Made by a program: the position numbers and the translations under genes. A DNA stretch of 64,000 nucleotides from Marsupella aquatica (taxonomy: Eukaryota; Marchantiophyta): contig OZ316896.1 in the NCBI GenBank assembly GCA_973895155.1, forward strand, positions 5,146,001-5,210,000, in the 5' to 3' direction. The first letter of the stretch is position 1. Every line of letters starts with the position of its first letter. This document shows positions 46,200 through 57,946 of the stretch, one piece after another. Below the pieces are notes generated by a model, which was not told where the DNA came from, ran no database searches, and saw only the letters and a list, made by a program, of their open reading frames with translations.

Positions 46200-48660
46200 T
46201 GCCTGCACTCTTATCTCATCGACTTTTGACACGAGGAATTATTTTCCGGACCGTTCTATCAAGGTGTAGACTGAGGAGAACTAAGAGCGAGCGTTCGAGG
46301 GTTTCAAGGAAGGTGTACTTTGCATGACCAGTAGAAATCCCGCATTTTAACACTTTCCCCTTGAACAGACCAAGAGCGAAATAAAACTGGCCGTCTCTGC
46401 GGCCAGACCATGAACATTTTCGGAATGATGCGTCCGGATCATTCTCAGTATACGTCTCTGCAGGCTAGTTCGACACTGCAGCTTCATGTGTAGCGTACCG
46501 AAGTATGGAAAAAATTGGCTGGCCTCGATCCTCGACCAGAAAATCAATTCGCTCGACACGAATGTCCCTCCCGAATCTCGACGTGGGAATCCATAAATAA
46601 TCTTTTCGAGTCGACACAATGCCCAATCGTGCACGTCCATTGCATGGTACTAACCCAGTTCTTCCGGCTCATGCCTCATGATCGAGTTGGTGTTTGCACA
46701 TCTCATCTGGAGTTACTGTAGGTAGCAGCTGGCTAGTATTTTGCTAGAGGATATGCTTTTGTTTTCAGTTCGTCAGCGCTTCTCCTGTAGCAGATAAATT
46801 GTGTGCATCTTCTTACTCACATTAGCAGTTCCCCTCAGAGTCAGAGCTGTTGAAAATCGAGTCGATCTGGATAGGAACCGCAGATTGCTACTGTTTGGTA
46901 TGTACATTGTGTGACGCCAAGCGAGCACATGACCTGTACACTGACACCAAGATGGGCCAAATCCAGTGCGCAAACCGCTTTGCAACCCATCAATCATGAT
47001 TATTTCCTGTAACGTGCGTGTCGATCAAGATGTTCCAGGCGATTTGTTGGCGTCAAGGTAGCCGCCCAGGAAACTTTAGAAACTTTCACACGATAGTAGT
47101 GCTCTTTGGAGTAGTACTGTATGAAGAGACAAAACAGTGCCAATGGCGCTCTGACTATATATCAGGCAACAAACACAGAACTACGTCCGGGTTAGCGCTC
47201 TCCATCTACACCTGCAGGTTTACTGCTGCTGGTGGCGACACATTAGCCTGGTCGTCCGGAGATGTTCGCATTGGACTGGAAGTTCTCTTTGAAATTTTAA
47301 AAGAACAATATAATATGTATCCAGCAGCATAGTAAACTATGGCCAATTTCCCAAGGGCAAATTCTGCCCCTCAACACGATTTAACCATTTGAACTGGCTT
47401 TGATAGTTTGGTTGTCTAAATGCATTGGATCATTCATTGCTGTTTCTCTTCTTGGCATCTACTTGCTTATTAATGGTAATTTGCAGTAACGAATGATTGA
47501 CTTTTGCGAACGTATTATTTTTCAATTCATTTGTACGTATCGCTTCTCCTTCATGATGCCACACATCGTTTCCCACACTTTCATTCTCGGAAGTAGTTAG
47601 TCCAATAATAAGACGTCCTCTGTATCAAATCAAAGCAGCGAAATAAATTAAGGAAAATTTACAAACTGGAGTTGCCCCTATTGAAGGTAGTAATAAGGGA
47701 TAAGATCGCTATTCTTTGAAGGCAGCAAATCATGTGAAGTAAGGGAACTTTGGAGTCGTTATTGTACCAAGGCCCTGGGTCTCTTAGCACAGAAAGTATG
47801 ATTTCATCAGCATCATACACTTGCTTCTCCTTACAACGGGACCTATTATTTGACAAGTCTCTTCTCTTGCAACGGTGCAAATCTGATCATTCGACACGAT
47901 GTATAATGTTTCCAGAATCGTATCCATACCTCTTTCCATTCCTTCTCCTTCTTTGCCAAGAAAAGTTTAGATGCAATGCTACGGTAGTATGATTATCACA
48001 TCCATCCATATCTCATAAAAATGCCATAATCGTACATACTGGGTCCCCGTGCATACGGCTTGCATCAACATTAGCACAGGGCAATTTTTTCCTAGAAGTT
48101 TTTAGATTTGTAGAGCGGGTCACATTTGCAACTTCGCTGTATTTCTGTCAAGTTTGAACTATGTGTGATGGCAGATGAATGCAACGCTGAAGCCTACTTT
48201 CAAGTTTTACTTTCAACCACAGAAAGTCAACACAAGCGTAAGTACACTGTGTCGCTTTAGTAAAATGCATGACTCTCTTGAGTTGGTCTTTTGAGCTCTC
48301 TTGCATAGGAAATTTATTGATTAACAGGCAATTTGTCTTCAGTTGTTGAATAGTCACATCTTCCACCTCTGGGGCAGGGCTGCAAAAAGCATTGATCATG
48401 GGAGATTATGTCCACCCAGGGAGTCAAATCTGTTTCTCTCGCTGTATCTGTGAAAATTGGGGTCAATCATGAGTCTTCAATCACGGACACAGTCGGTCTT
48501 CTTCTATTAGATCTCGTACAGGATGAAACAAAACCAATAAAAATACACATCAGTTTACAATTCTTGACGGTGATTGATCCTCATGGTGACAGAGTACAAA
48601 GCGGTCGACCAATGTTTCTTTCCTCCAACTGTGTGTGGAGCTCCATGCATCTCTTCGATA
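46200..48660. other. Intergenic DNA
   Basis: No supported gene. Frames at 46347-46640 (-), 47018-47332 (+) and 48408-48689 (+) are unrecognised; the last runs into the 110-bp repeat. Confidence 0.35.
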
Positions 48661-49305
48661 GAACCACCCCTCGAAACAGGAAAGGCTGAGATTGTTGCGT
48701 TTGTTTGAACGTTACATTCTTGAGAACTGGAAAATGGAAGCTTGAAGTTGATCTCCGGTGAATCGTGAGAAAACCACCCCTCTAAACAGGAAAGGCTGAG
48801 ATTGTTGCGTTTGTCCGAACTTTACATTCTTGAGACCTGGGAAATGGGAGCTCGAAGTTGATCTCCAGTGAATCGTGAGAAAACCACGCCTTTAAACAGG
48901 GAAGGCTGAGATTGTTGCGTTGTGTCTGAACGTTACTTACATTCTTGAGAACTGGGAAATTAATGGGAGCTTGAAGTTGATCTCCAGTGAATCGTGAGAA
49001 AACCACCCCTCTAAACAGGAAAGGCTGAGATTGTTGCGTTTGTCTGAACGTTACTCATATTCTTGAGAACTGGGAAATTAATGGGAGCTTGAAGTTGATC
49101 TCCAGTGCATCGTGAGAAAATCACCCCTCTAAACAGGAAAGGCTGAGATTGTTGCGTTTGTCTGAACGTTACATTCTTGAGAACTGGGAAATGGGAGCTT
49201 GAAGGTGATCTCCAGTGAATAGTGAGAAAACCAGCCGGAAAGGCTAAGATTGTTGCGTTTGTCTGAACGTTAGTACATTCTTGAGAACAACTTCTTGAGA
49301 TCAAC
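48660..49305. repeat. Six-copy tandem repeat of 101-119 bp
   Basis: AGGCTGAGATTGTTGCGTTTG anchors lie at 48683, 48793, 48903, 49022, 49140 and 49241 (last copy AGGCTAAGA). Units run AACAGGAAAGGCTGAG...TTGTTGCG...ACGTTACATTCTTGAGAACTGGGAAAT...GAAGTTGATCTCCAGTGAATCGTGAGAAAACCACCCCTC. Length steps come from small insertions (for example TTACTTAC and TTAATG). The long minus-strand frame through it is a by-product of the repeat. Confidence 0.93.
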
Positions 49306-49860
49306 TTCAAGTGCCCAGCAAGAGAGGGTACACAACTACTGTAGGCTTCTTAGATTTCTTAGAAGAGGGCCGATTTCTTAGAAGAGGGCCGTTACAGTTG
49401 CGGTCCGTCGTGTCGACGAGGTGATCGACCATCCCGCAAACTCTGACCAGAGCTTCAGTAAGTTCGATCAGAACGTGATTGTCTAATCTAAATTTGTCAT
49501 GGCAGAAACTTGGCCTTCAATTCGAGCTGAGCTGAGCTGAGCTGAACCGTCCTACGATCCGGCACGGCTGCCAAGGCTAGTATCCCGAATCGCATGGCCT
49601 CGACGACTCATTACTACCGCTGCTTTTCACGAGGGCCAAATTGTGCGGCAGCTCTCTTCCCAGCCAAGAAATGGATTGAACGGAGGAGGCACTAGAGCAG
49701 CCATGAGTGGCTTTACAAGACGGTGGCTTTAGAAGACCTGGGGCCGTTTTTTTTTTTATAATTCTTAAACAAGTGCAATCCAGGCATGTGCGCAAAGGCG
49801 TCGGTGTAATTGCCCACCAAGACGTGACAATACATACATATTTAGTGTAGGATCAAATGT

Positions 49861-50141
49861 GACAATATAGGGTGTGTCATCAAAATATGCCAGCACAGAG
49901 TGTAAGTCCAAATGTGACAATATAGAGTTTGTCATCAAAATATGCGAACACAGAGTGTAAGTCAAAATGTGACAATATAGGGTGTGTCATCAACATATGC
50001 CAACACAGAGTATAAGTCCAAATGTGACAATATAGGGTGTGTCATCAAAATATGCCAACACAGAGTGTCGGTCAAAATGTGACAATATAGGGTGTATGAT
50101 CAAAATATGCCAACACGGAGTGTAAGTCAAAATGTGACAAT
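49861..50141. repeat. Minisatellite with an exact 55-bp period, five units
   Basis: GACAATATAGG anchors begin at 49861, 49916, 49971, 50026, 50081 and 50136, all 55 bp apart. The unit reads GACAATATAGGGTGTGTCATCAAAATATGCCAACACAGAGTGTAAGTCAAAATGT. Related TGTGACA pieces continue to about 50575. Length is conserved with no indels, while substitutions differ between units. Confidence 0.95.
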
Positions 50142-50599
50142 GTGCAATGAATAACACTCAATAGGGTGTCTCAAAACCAACCATGGACCTTGACTCTCTA
50201 GTTACGGGGTTACATAGTTACAAGTTATGGACACACAAAGTTACGGACTACAAAATTCATAATCTATAACTTTTTGCCATAAGTATTGTTCGCATGCCCT
50301 TAATGTCAGCCACTGTAGAGGCTAATGAAAAAACAAACAAAAATGCAGAACCTTGTGAACAAGTTATGACCATTCCGTTTCGGCCAAATGTAAGCTAGTA
50401 TCCTTAATTTCAAAGCTTTGATCGAGACACCCTAATATGACATTATATAGTGTACAATCAAAATGTGACAAATTTACAATGAAATACAATGAATAACTCT
50501 GATCTAAATAGAAAAAATAGGTTTACCATGGTTTGGAGTGACATAGTACACCATGTATGGTCAAAGTCATATTGTCACATATTGGTGTGCAATTCCCAG

Positions 50600-50790
50600 G
50601 ATGGGTTGCAAAGTATATTGTTGATAGTAACTGATCTTGAATGGAAATGTTGTCCACCCAGTTAGAAAGTGATCTTGAATGAATGGAAATGTTGTCCACC
50701 AGTTAGTAGCTATCTTCAGTGGAAAAGTTGTCATGCAAAATAAAGTGAAATACACAAACCAATCATGTTGGTACCTAGACTTTTGAATTT
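50600..50790. repeat. Left flank copy of the repeat that brackets the LINE fragment
   Basis: TGATCTTGAATGGAAATGTTGTCCACC is tandemly doubled (50636, 50670). A third variant runs into TGCAAAATAAAGTGAAATACACAAACCAATCATGTTGG...TTTTGAATTTATATAG. The same sequence order recurs at 52840-52950 on the far side of the LINE fragment. Confidence 0.6.
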
Positions 50791-50904
50791 ATATAGTGAG
50801 TTTAGAATATACACATACTTTTTACAGAAAAAGGCCAAATAGAGTACAAAAGAATAAACAAGAGAGATCCCAAGTGGACAAAACCAAACGCAAAAGAAGT
50901 GAGC

Positions 50905-50992
50905 CAAAGGAAACCCTAAAAACCAAGAAAGAGGAACTAAAAGAATTGAGCAAAAGGAAACCCCTAAAAACCAAGAAAGAGGAACTAAAACT
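50905..50992. repeat. 48-bp tandem duplication, A/G-rich
   Basis: AAGGAAACCCTAAAAACCAAGAAAGAGGAACTAAAA occurs twice, with the AACCAAG anchor at 50921 and 50969. It lies just past the 3' end of the minus-strand LINE fragment and may belong to its tail. Confidence 0.7.
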
Positions 50993-51098
50993 ACCGCAAA
51001 TGGACCGAGGTCCTCATCATACCTAGCAAATGTGGCAACAAGCTAGTGGTCTACATCAAGTGTCGAAACTAGATCGGCAAGTGGGACAGGAATGTCCT

Positions 51099-52850
51099 CT
51101 AGGGGGCTAGCCGTTGTGGAGTCACACTAGCACCCACTGTCAGAAATTGACGATAGACGGCCCGAGCTTGAGCACGCTGTAAGGTGACTGAAATGCGTTG
51201 GCGAAAGTGCGTGGTCAAAACAGATAGCGGGGGCCCGGTGGGACCCATCCGGCTGTGAACATCCCGAGAAACTTGGCGAAGAAGCCCGTCGAACTGATGA
51301 TGGAGATGCCCAAATATCTCAAGAGCAAGGGGCAGGAAGCTATCAGATGAAGCTCGTGCAGCATATTTGGCCTCCTTCGTTGTTGCTGCTCGTGATGCTG
51401 CTGCCCTTGCCGTTGTTGCCGCTGTCCCAATGATGTCTTGGCGCAATGGGTTTGCCACCACTACATCTGCCAAAGTACGGTGACCTTCACGGACCATGGT
51501 AAGATCCACCCGTAACCGCTGTGATGGAGGACCAGGTAACTCGAGCACCACCTCCCGCCGCGCGCAGACCAAAGAGCCAGAGAGAACCTGAGCAGTCGCA
51601 TTGAAGAAGATGGACACCTGTGGCATCACAAGGCTTCCCACAAGTGCAAGTAGGATGTAAACCAACAAGAAGTGGGTGGGGCAAGCCCATACGAATACGA
51701 ATGGCTATCGCAAACTCCACTGAAGACATCCGCAGGTGAGGAATGACTGGATTGGCCTGAAGCCAGCCTCCTGCGCCCTTCCCTCCGGAAGAAAGAATCC
51801 GAGCTCGGTCCGTGTCAGGTGCCTCGGTGAGGATGCTGGAGAGGGTGAAAGCGTGCATACGCCTAGCAAGGTCTGCCTAAAGACGGACGGGGTCCAAGGA
51901 TAAAAACTCCTGGAATGAAGGTAACGCAGCTCGAACAGGATCGGGTAATGATGACCGTGTCGTGCACAAATGAACCTGAAATGGGAGGGAACCTTCCTCG
52001 ACCTCCATGAGAGACGAAAGTAAAAAAGGTCGATCCTCAGTAAGGAAACGATCTGCCAACAATGAGAAGGCGGCCGCCCACGCGCCCAAGAAGGCCAAAG
52101 GTGCAAGGCGCTCAGTGGAAGTAAACGCAAAACCACCGTGAGAAATAGGAAAACTGAGCTGTCGATGAAGCCACGGAGATGAGAGCAAAGTACCTGGCCC
52201 TAAAAGAGAGGCCAAAGTCTCACGAATGGAGACATCAAACGCTCGGAGGTGTAGATAAAGATCCTCGGTAGGGGGATGTGTCCGAGCCAAATAGGACGCA
52301 CGAGGGTGGATGCATCTCAACAACAACCCAAATGCTGCCTGAGAGTCTGCTAACTTAGGGAGCATAGGAGTAGGGGCTAAGGCAGCCTGGAGAGCGTCAA
52401 CAATGAAAGATGAGCAAAAGGAGGCGGTATCGACTGGGGAGCCAAGGACCCGAAGACCATCGGCTGGACGTAAGAACCCAGGGGGAAGCGCAAGATCAGA
52501 GGGTAACCCAGCTGGACTCCATGCACGACTCTTCACCTGCTGAACCCGTAATCCGAGGCCAATGGGTGGAAAGGGTGGCGAGGGCAGAAGTAAAAGTAAC
52601 AGGTGGACCAATGATGTGGGTGTCATCTGAAAGGGAGGGGAAGATACACTGGGGGTGGGTCGCGGAAGCTTCCCGTAAAGCAGTAAAATGGGCAATGGCA
52701 AAAAGAGGCCCACCCAAAGGGTCACCCTGACGTGTACCTTATGCAGAAGAAAGAGTGGTATACACTCCTGTAGAGGTGTGATGACTATAGAAGAGGGGGA
52801 CCTCGAACCCATAAAAACAACGGACAAAGAGGATAAGGGACTGGAGTGGA
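51099..52850 (-). mobile_element. Decayed LINE (non-LTR retrotransposon) with RT, CCHC-like knuckle and C-terminal restriction-like endonuclease
   Basis: On the minus strand the RT catalytic region is readable: the QGDPLGGPLF motif (about 52735-52705) and SLSDDTHIIG with its catalytic DD (about 52620). A premature TAA precedes the first motif. The frame then shifts near 52545 to one carrying the thumb region (RAWSPAGLP, RCIHPRASYLART, HGGFAF), and again near 51870. A C-x-C-x3-C...H-x3-C knuckle (CTCGKPCDATGVHLLQC) lies at 51648-51599. After another shift comes a PD-(D/E)XK-like segment (RVDLTM...RTLADVVVANP...KEAKYA, about 51512-51370). That order, RT, knuckle, restriction-like endonuclease, is that of R2/R4-type LINEs, not of L1/RTE elements with an N-terminal APE endonuclease. 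The 5' part is missing. Clearly non-functional. Confidence 0.85.
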
Positions 52851-52950
52851 TGATCTGGAGTGGAAATGTTCTCAAGCAAAATAAAGTGAGGTCTACACAC
52901 AAAGCAATCAAGTTGTCAACTAGAATTTTGAATTTTTGTATAAAGGGCAC
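52840..52950. repeat. Right flank copy of the repeat that brackets the LINE fragment
   Basis: TGGAGTGGAAATGTTCTCAAGCAAAATAAAGTGAGG...ACAAAGCAATCAAGTTG...TTTTGAATTTTTGTATA matches the 50690-50790 sequence in the same orientation. The LINE fragment thus sits between imperfect direct copies of a host repeat. Confidence 0.55.
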
Positions 52951-55900
52951 TTTGGGCCATCACCCCCCCCAAACATGACAGATGGCTTTAGCTCAGGTTC
53001 AGAGGGCTAACATTGCCCATAATGTTTTGGTACCAGGAATTTAAGATATTTTAATATTATATTATTAGTAAAAGTAGAGGTGAAGTTTCATAATGTGACA
53101 ATCCAAATCTTGACTGTACATTCTTCTCAAGAAGTGCACTGGAAACTACAAAGAAATAATTCACTACGGGCATTGAGTTATCTTAGAAGGGGAATGGCCT
53201 TCCACTTCATATTTTATCTAGCATTGTGTGAAGAGCTGATGAGTTGCAATCCTCAGTTTGGAAGAGAAGGGAATAACAAAAGGCATCAGGAACAATTCAT
53301 CACTAGTGGTTTTGTCTCGTCTTTTTAACATGTGCATCTCATTTTTTTCAACAAGGCCCTTGTGGGCTACTGTGAATTTGTTTTTTATTCAAAGCCTTGT
53401 TGTTAGCAGTTGGTCATCTTTGCATTCCACTCTCGTCCTACCCACCCCCCAAGACTTCCAATACCAGATCCAGTAATAATAGTGTGGTAATGAAAATGTA
53501 TTCTTGAGAACAGAAAGGAATAATTTATTAACCATTTGATGGTCTATTGCCATTATTTATTTTTATATTTTTTAAAAGTAAGTGTGAAGGTGTGCTGGTT
53601 TATTCCAGGAGCTACTGTGTCAAAGACCAGCCGGGCACCAAGAACAACAAACCCAAGTGGCCAGAGGACGTACACCACAACCAAGCTCCGCAGAAATGAA
53701 CACCACCCATGGACCCAAGGATCACCACAAAAAACCTTAGGCCATGAGTGAATCAGGGTCAGCCACCTAAAAACAACCAAGTCTAGAGTCCAGTAGCCAA
53801 TATGGTGGATGGGGGGAATGGTCGCATCTGTCACTGAAAGTGTAGTGTCCCCTGTCAAAGACATAGGACATGCTACATTATTGTATTCTAGTATGTTGCC
53901 TGCATTTCTGCATAGCAGCCCATGGCAATACAGTCCTCCTGACTGTTAAATCACCTCCATATAGTGGAGATAGCATCTAGATCTAAATTACAACCCAATA
54001 ATGTACTGTTACCATTGTTGAAGCACTTTCTTGGTGTAGTTCTTTCAGTCATCTCAGTGATTTCAACATATGTGTGTGTAACTTTTATTGAGAAGGATTT
54101 GTTGGTTCTTCTTGTGGCAATTCCAAACTGGCAGTAAGGGTAGGTTAAAACACTTAAAGGGTAAGTTAAAACCTGAAGGAAAAATCACAAAATGTCAAGG
54201 GGGTTTACATTGAAAATCACATGTACAAAAATTAAATATTTAAGACATTGAAAATGCCCATTCTGAGCAGGTCATCCCGATGAGCATTTTTCTTCCTTGG
54301 CAGTTGTATATACCCTGCCTCACTCCTATTGGACCAAACTGTTGAGGCTGCGAAACTGGATTTACTAGTGCTGTGGTTGACTTGAGTTAATACAAAACAC
54401 ATGTGGGTTGTTGGATTAGCTGGGCCCTCTTTTTATTTTTATAATCTGAATAATGCTGGACTAGCCGTCCTCTCTTATTGAGGGTGAGTATCCATTTGAA
54501 GTCCCTTTGCAATATTTGTAACAACCTGACCGTCCATTTCTCTTTCCAGATAATGGACTTAAAGGGCATTCTAATGATTGGTTGAATAATACACTTATAA
54601 GATTTAGAGTAAAGTATTCTTGGTCGGTTTATGGTTTAGTTTAGTTTAATGTAGAAACAAAAAGTAAATGGATGGAAGATGTGGATGGCAGTATGCCTAA
54701 CTTGCACCCTCCTTCAAACACAATAATAAACAATAACAAAGAAGAATAAAATCAAGGTTTACTTATCAATCATTTCAAGTTCGCTTTTTCCTTTTGCTCC
54801 TTTCCATTGATAGGCAGGGTTCAGAACCGCACCTTTTTGTTTGTGTGGGGACAACCATTAAATATATTGAACTATATTTCCTTGGGTCCATAATCGTCCT
54901 GCAAAGAAAACGAGGAAAAGGAAGATAATGTGTGGTTTGTCCTTACTTGTTTCATGCTAAAAGTTAGTTATTATAATCAAATAGTGTAATTATGCGCTCA
55001 AGCTCAATCTGCTCCAGGCGGCCAGCCATTGTACTTCCAACACGTAGCAACAGCCGCCAGGGAATGAAGCTAATAAGGGGGTCTGTTGGCGGTCAGGAGA
55101 AATGCATTGAGCATAAATGCCATGAGGTTCTGATTCCATGCAAAGATTGCGTGGGGATGGCTCCTGGGCCCACCACCCAACCCTGTCCCTTCCGATTTCT
55201 GGAGCGCATCCTGGCCGTAGAAAGTTCATGAAGGCACCCTCAAAATTGAACTGAAACATGTGGAGTTTTGCATTGTTGAGGGCCCCCAACCTGGTCCTTT
55301 CCAGAAGACCTTCTGTTCTAGAGGTCTCGCATATTTCTGGAGCGCATCTTGGCCATTGAAATTTCATGGAGTAACCCTCAAATTTGACTGTCGGAATTCC
55401 CTGGAGTCACCTCCAAAACCAAGCCAAAACATACCTGAATAGCAAACTTGCATGCCAAGTGCCCATTGTTTTAAGCCCTTAGAGCTAGGTTCCATGGAGC
55501 TGGGAGTAAGGAGTACAGATGCTCTCAGAATTTTTAAGCCAATAAGATTGTAGCTTTTCCAGGGACTGAGAGGTGTACAAATATTATATCAAGGAATATA
55601 ATTTTCCCTCACACTCCTGTTAAACTTAGAGGTACCCCCTGCCCCTGTAGGTACCCCTATATAAAAATAATATAGGACATTCTCATTGGTTCCTAAGTCA
55701 AAATTCATACATTTGAAATACTATGTACACCTTGGCATATGGTGTATTTGGGCCCCAGGGGATGTCAGAGGGAGTGACCGTACGCCCTACCCCTGGCTCA
55801 TGGAACCTGCCCCTTAGCACTCACAAATTGTTAGGGACAAGTGGATTTCAATTCTTAACGGATTCTGCTATTTTGTTTGTGTGTCTTGCATGTCAAGTGA

Positions 55901-56400
55901 CCTATGTTTTAGAGCACTTAGCACTCCCAAATTTGTCAGGGACAAGTGGATTTCAATTCTCAACAGATTCTGTTATTTTGCTAGTGTGGACTTTGTCCGG
56001 TGAGAGCTTTCTATTTGTCCTGTTAAATTTTGAAGGACAGGGACCTCACTGGCCAGACAGTTTTTGGCCCTTTAATAGGTTATCCACCACATATGCCTAA
56101 TAAGGAGATGGAGGCATAAAAATCTCACACACATTGAAATGCCACCCCTTCAGTTGAGGGTTGGAAACTCAAAGACCTCACACGGGTCACACATGCAAGA
56201 CCACCCCTTGATGAGACCTCAAATGAAAATTGTTACTTAATAGGTTAATAGGACCCTGAGTGATCCCGACCATTGATTGGCCTTGATAGACTTTGAATCC
56301 ACGTACCCAAATTCTCAAGGGCCCTTTTCAAGAGCATTTTTCATTTTGGGTTCCATGAAACAAAACCTCCCCTAACCTGCAGAAAGTGTCCATGGAACCG
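52951..56400. other. Intergenic DNA with small duplications
   Basis: No supported gene. Pairs noted: TTTCTGGAGCGCATC-TGGCC-T-GAAA-TTCATG at about 55195 and 55333 (138 bp apart), and a CAC-AAATT-GGGACAAGTGGATTTCAATTCT block at about 55815-55880 and 55920-55985 (105 bp apart). Minus frame 54990-55367 crosses the first pair and has no motif. Confidence 0.4.
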
Positions 56401-56429
56401 TGTAGCGGCTGCGGAGGGGGTGGGATGGA

Positions 56430-57379
56430 GGGGTGGGGGACACACGGTACAGTGCATCATTAATTAACCCGACAAGGGGAGATCTGGCCTGCCCGGCGTC
56501 CCGGAATGGGATTGCCGCGAATCGGAATCCGCGTGGGCCGTTGTTCTGTCGCTCTACAGTGAGCGAGTCCGGTCGGCCGAAAAGCAAAGGAGTTCGTGCC
56601 GGTAAAGCTGCGTCACGCCTTTTCTGGCGACCGCAATCCTCCCCTCCGTCCCGTTCCGATCCGATCGCCGCGACGACATAAAGAACAAACCCACGTTCGT
56701 TGTTCTTTCGTTCTTTCGTCGACTCTGTATCATCGTACAGAGTACTCTGTATCCGATTGGATTTTGTACTGCGTTACCGACTCTTGCGGGATCCGTCCCT
56801 CCCGCGATTTCCATTCCCTCGAGCGATCGAGCGATCGAGCGGGAGGAGAACGAGGAACCTGCAATTCATCTGGTGCACAGAGTAATGCGCGCGTGAATTC
56901 GAAGATTTGTTGCGGATTCACCGATGTTTTTGGATCTGTGACGCTGTTGCTTTTGCGGAAGCTCTGTTCCTGTCGAATCGTAGATCGGTCCGGGATTTCT
57001 TTCCGTGCTCTGCGGTTTGGGAATGGGGAGTTCTGCAGAGATAAATTGTTGATGTGGTCGGGGATTTCTTCCGCGCTCTGTGTTTTGGGAATTGGGCGTT
57101 CTTCACAGTGAATTATTGCTGTGGTCGGGGAAGGGAGGTGTTTGAATTGATTTCGCGCCATGTGAGCTTGTTCTGGGATTTGGATGTGCTCTGTGGGCTA
57201 GTGTGAGTACCTGTTTCTCTTTAGGGGTTGGGTTGGTTTGGGCGTCGTTCTATCGCTCGACGTTATTGTGGAATGATGTCGATGCGGGATGAGTACGTTC
57301 CCTCGAGAGAATGATGATGCGGAGTTCCGAGGAGTAATGATGCGCTGTAAGTTTTCTGTGCGTACCTCATTTTCTGCTC

Positions 57380-57422
<43 letters not shown>

Positions 57423-57946
57423 CTCTCTGGCTCTGTTTGTGCGTTTCTCCTCCATTTGCGTGCACCATCAGAACGGAGGGAACAATGATCAGGATCCACT
57501 GTGGGCTTCCAATTCGTTTCGTTCCCCCCGTTTTCCGGTAGTGTCCGGTTTCACTTCTGGTGGGGCATTAACTAACTTCGGTTCGTTCAGAAGTGTATTG
57601 GACTTGAAGCTACGTTTTTGTTTTGATGTTAAACGGAATCCTGCGGGATTTGGCGTGAGCTCCTTACAATTTAGGCCGTGCTTATGAGTACTGATTTGTC
57701 TTGTCCCGCAGGACTGCTTTCTGTGCAATGCTATCGCTGCTGCGGATGGCAGTTTCTGAGACTCTTATCAGCATACAGATTGGAGCATGATAAGAGAGCT
57801 CCATTGTAGAGTTGAGCTCCGCTTTGATGAGCCACTCTGTGTCACTCGACGTCCATTGTGAAACATGGAACATGACAAGGCTGGGTTTCACCTTCCATTC
57901 GCAATCTGACTCCAGTCCAGTTCGAAACGAGTAGCGTGAATTCGGC
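56430..57946 (+). promoter_or_regulatory. Promoter and long leader of KNL2
   Basis: Base composition turns sharply GC- and CpG-rich at about 56440-56900 (GAGCGATCGAGCGATCGAGCG), as at an active plant gene start. A 35-base CT microsatellite occupies 57386-57420, as often seen in plant 5' UTRs. Several upstream ATGs and candidate leader splice sites exist. No single TATA box stands out. Overlapping frames here on both strands show no domains. Confidence 0.45.

Noticed and set aside
48782-49310. Repetitive minus-strand protein of ~99 codons
   Set aside because: Produced by the 110-bp tandem repeat; unit lengths (101-119) are not multiples of three, so the frame is not maintained.
52410-52978. 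Plus-strand frames of 96-106 codons
   Set aside because: Antisense to the reverse transcriptase region of the LINE fragment.
57198-57499. Minus-strand frames with (RE)n stretches
   Set aside because: Translation of the CT microsatellite in the KNL2 leader.
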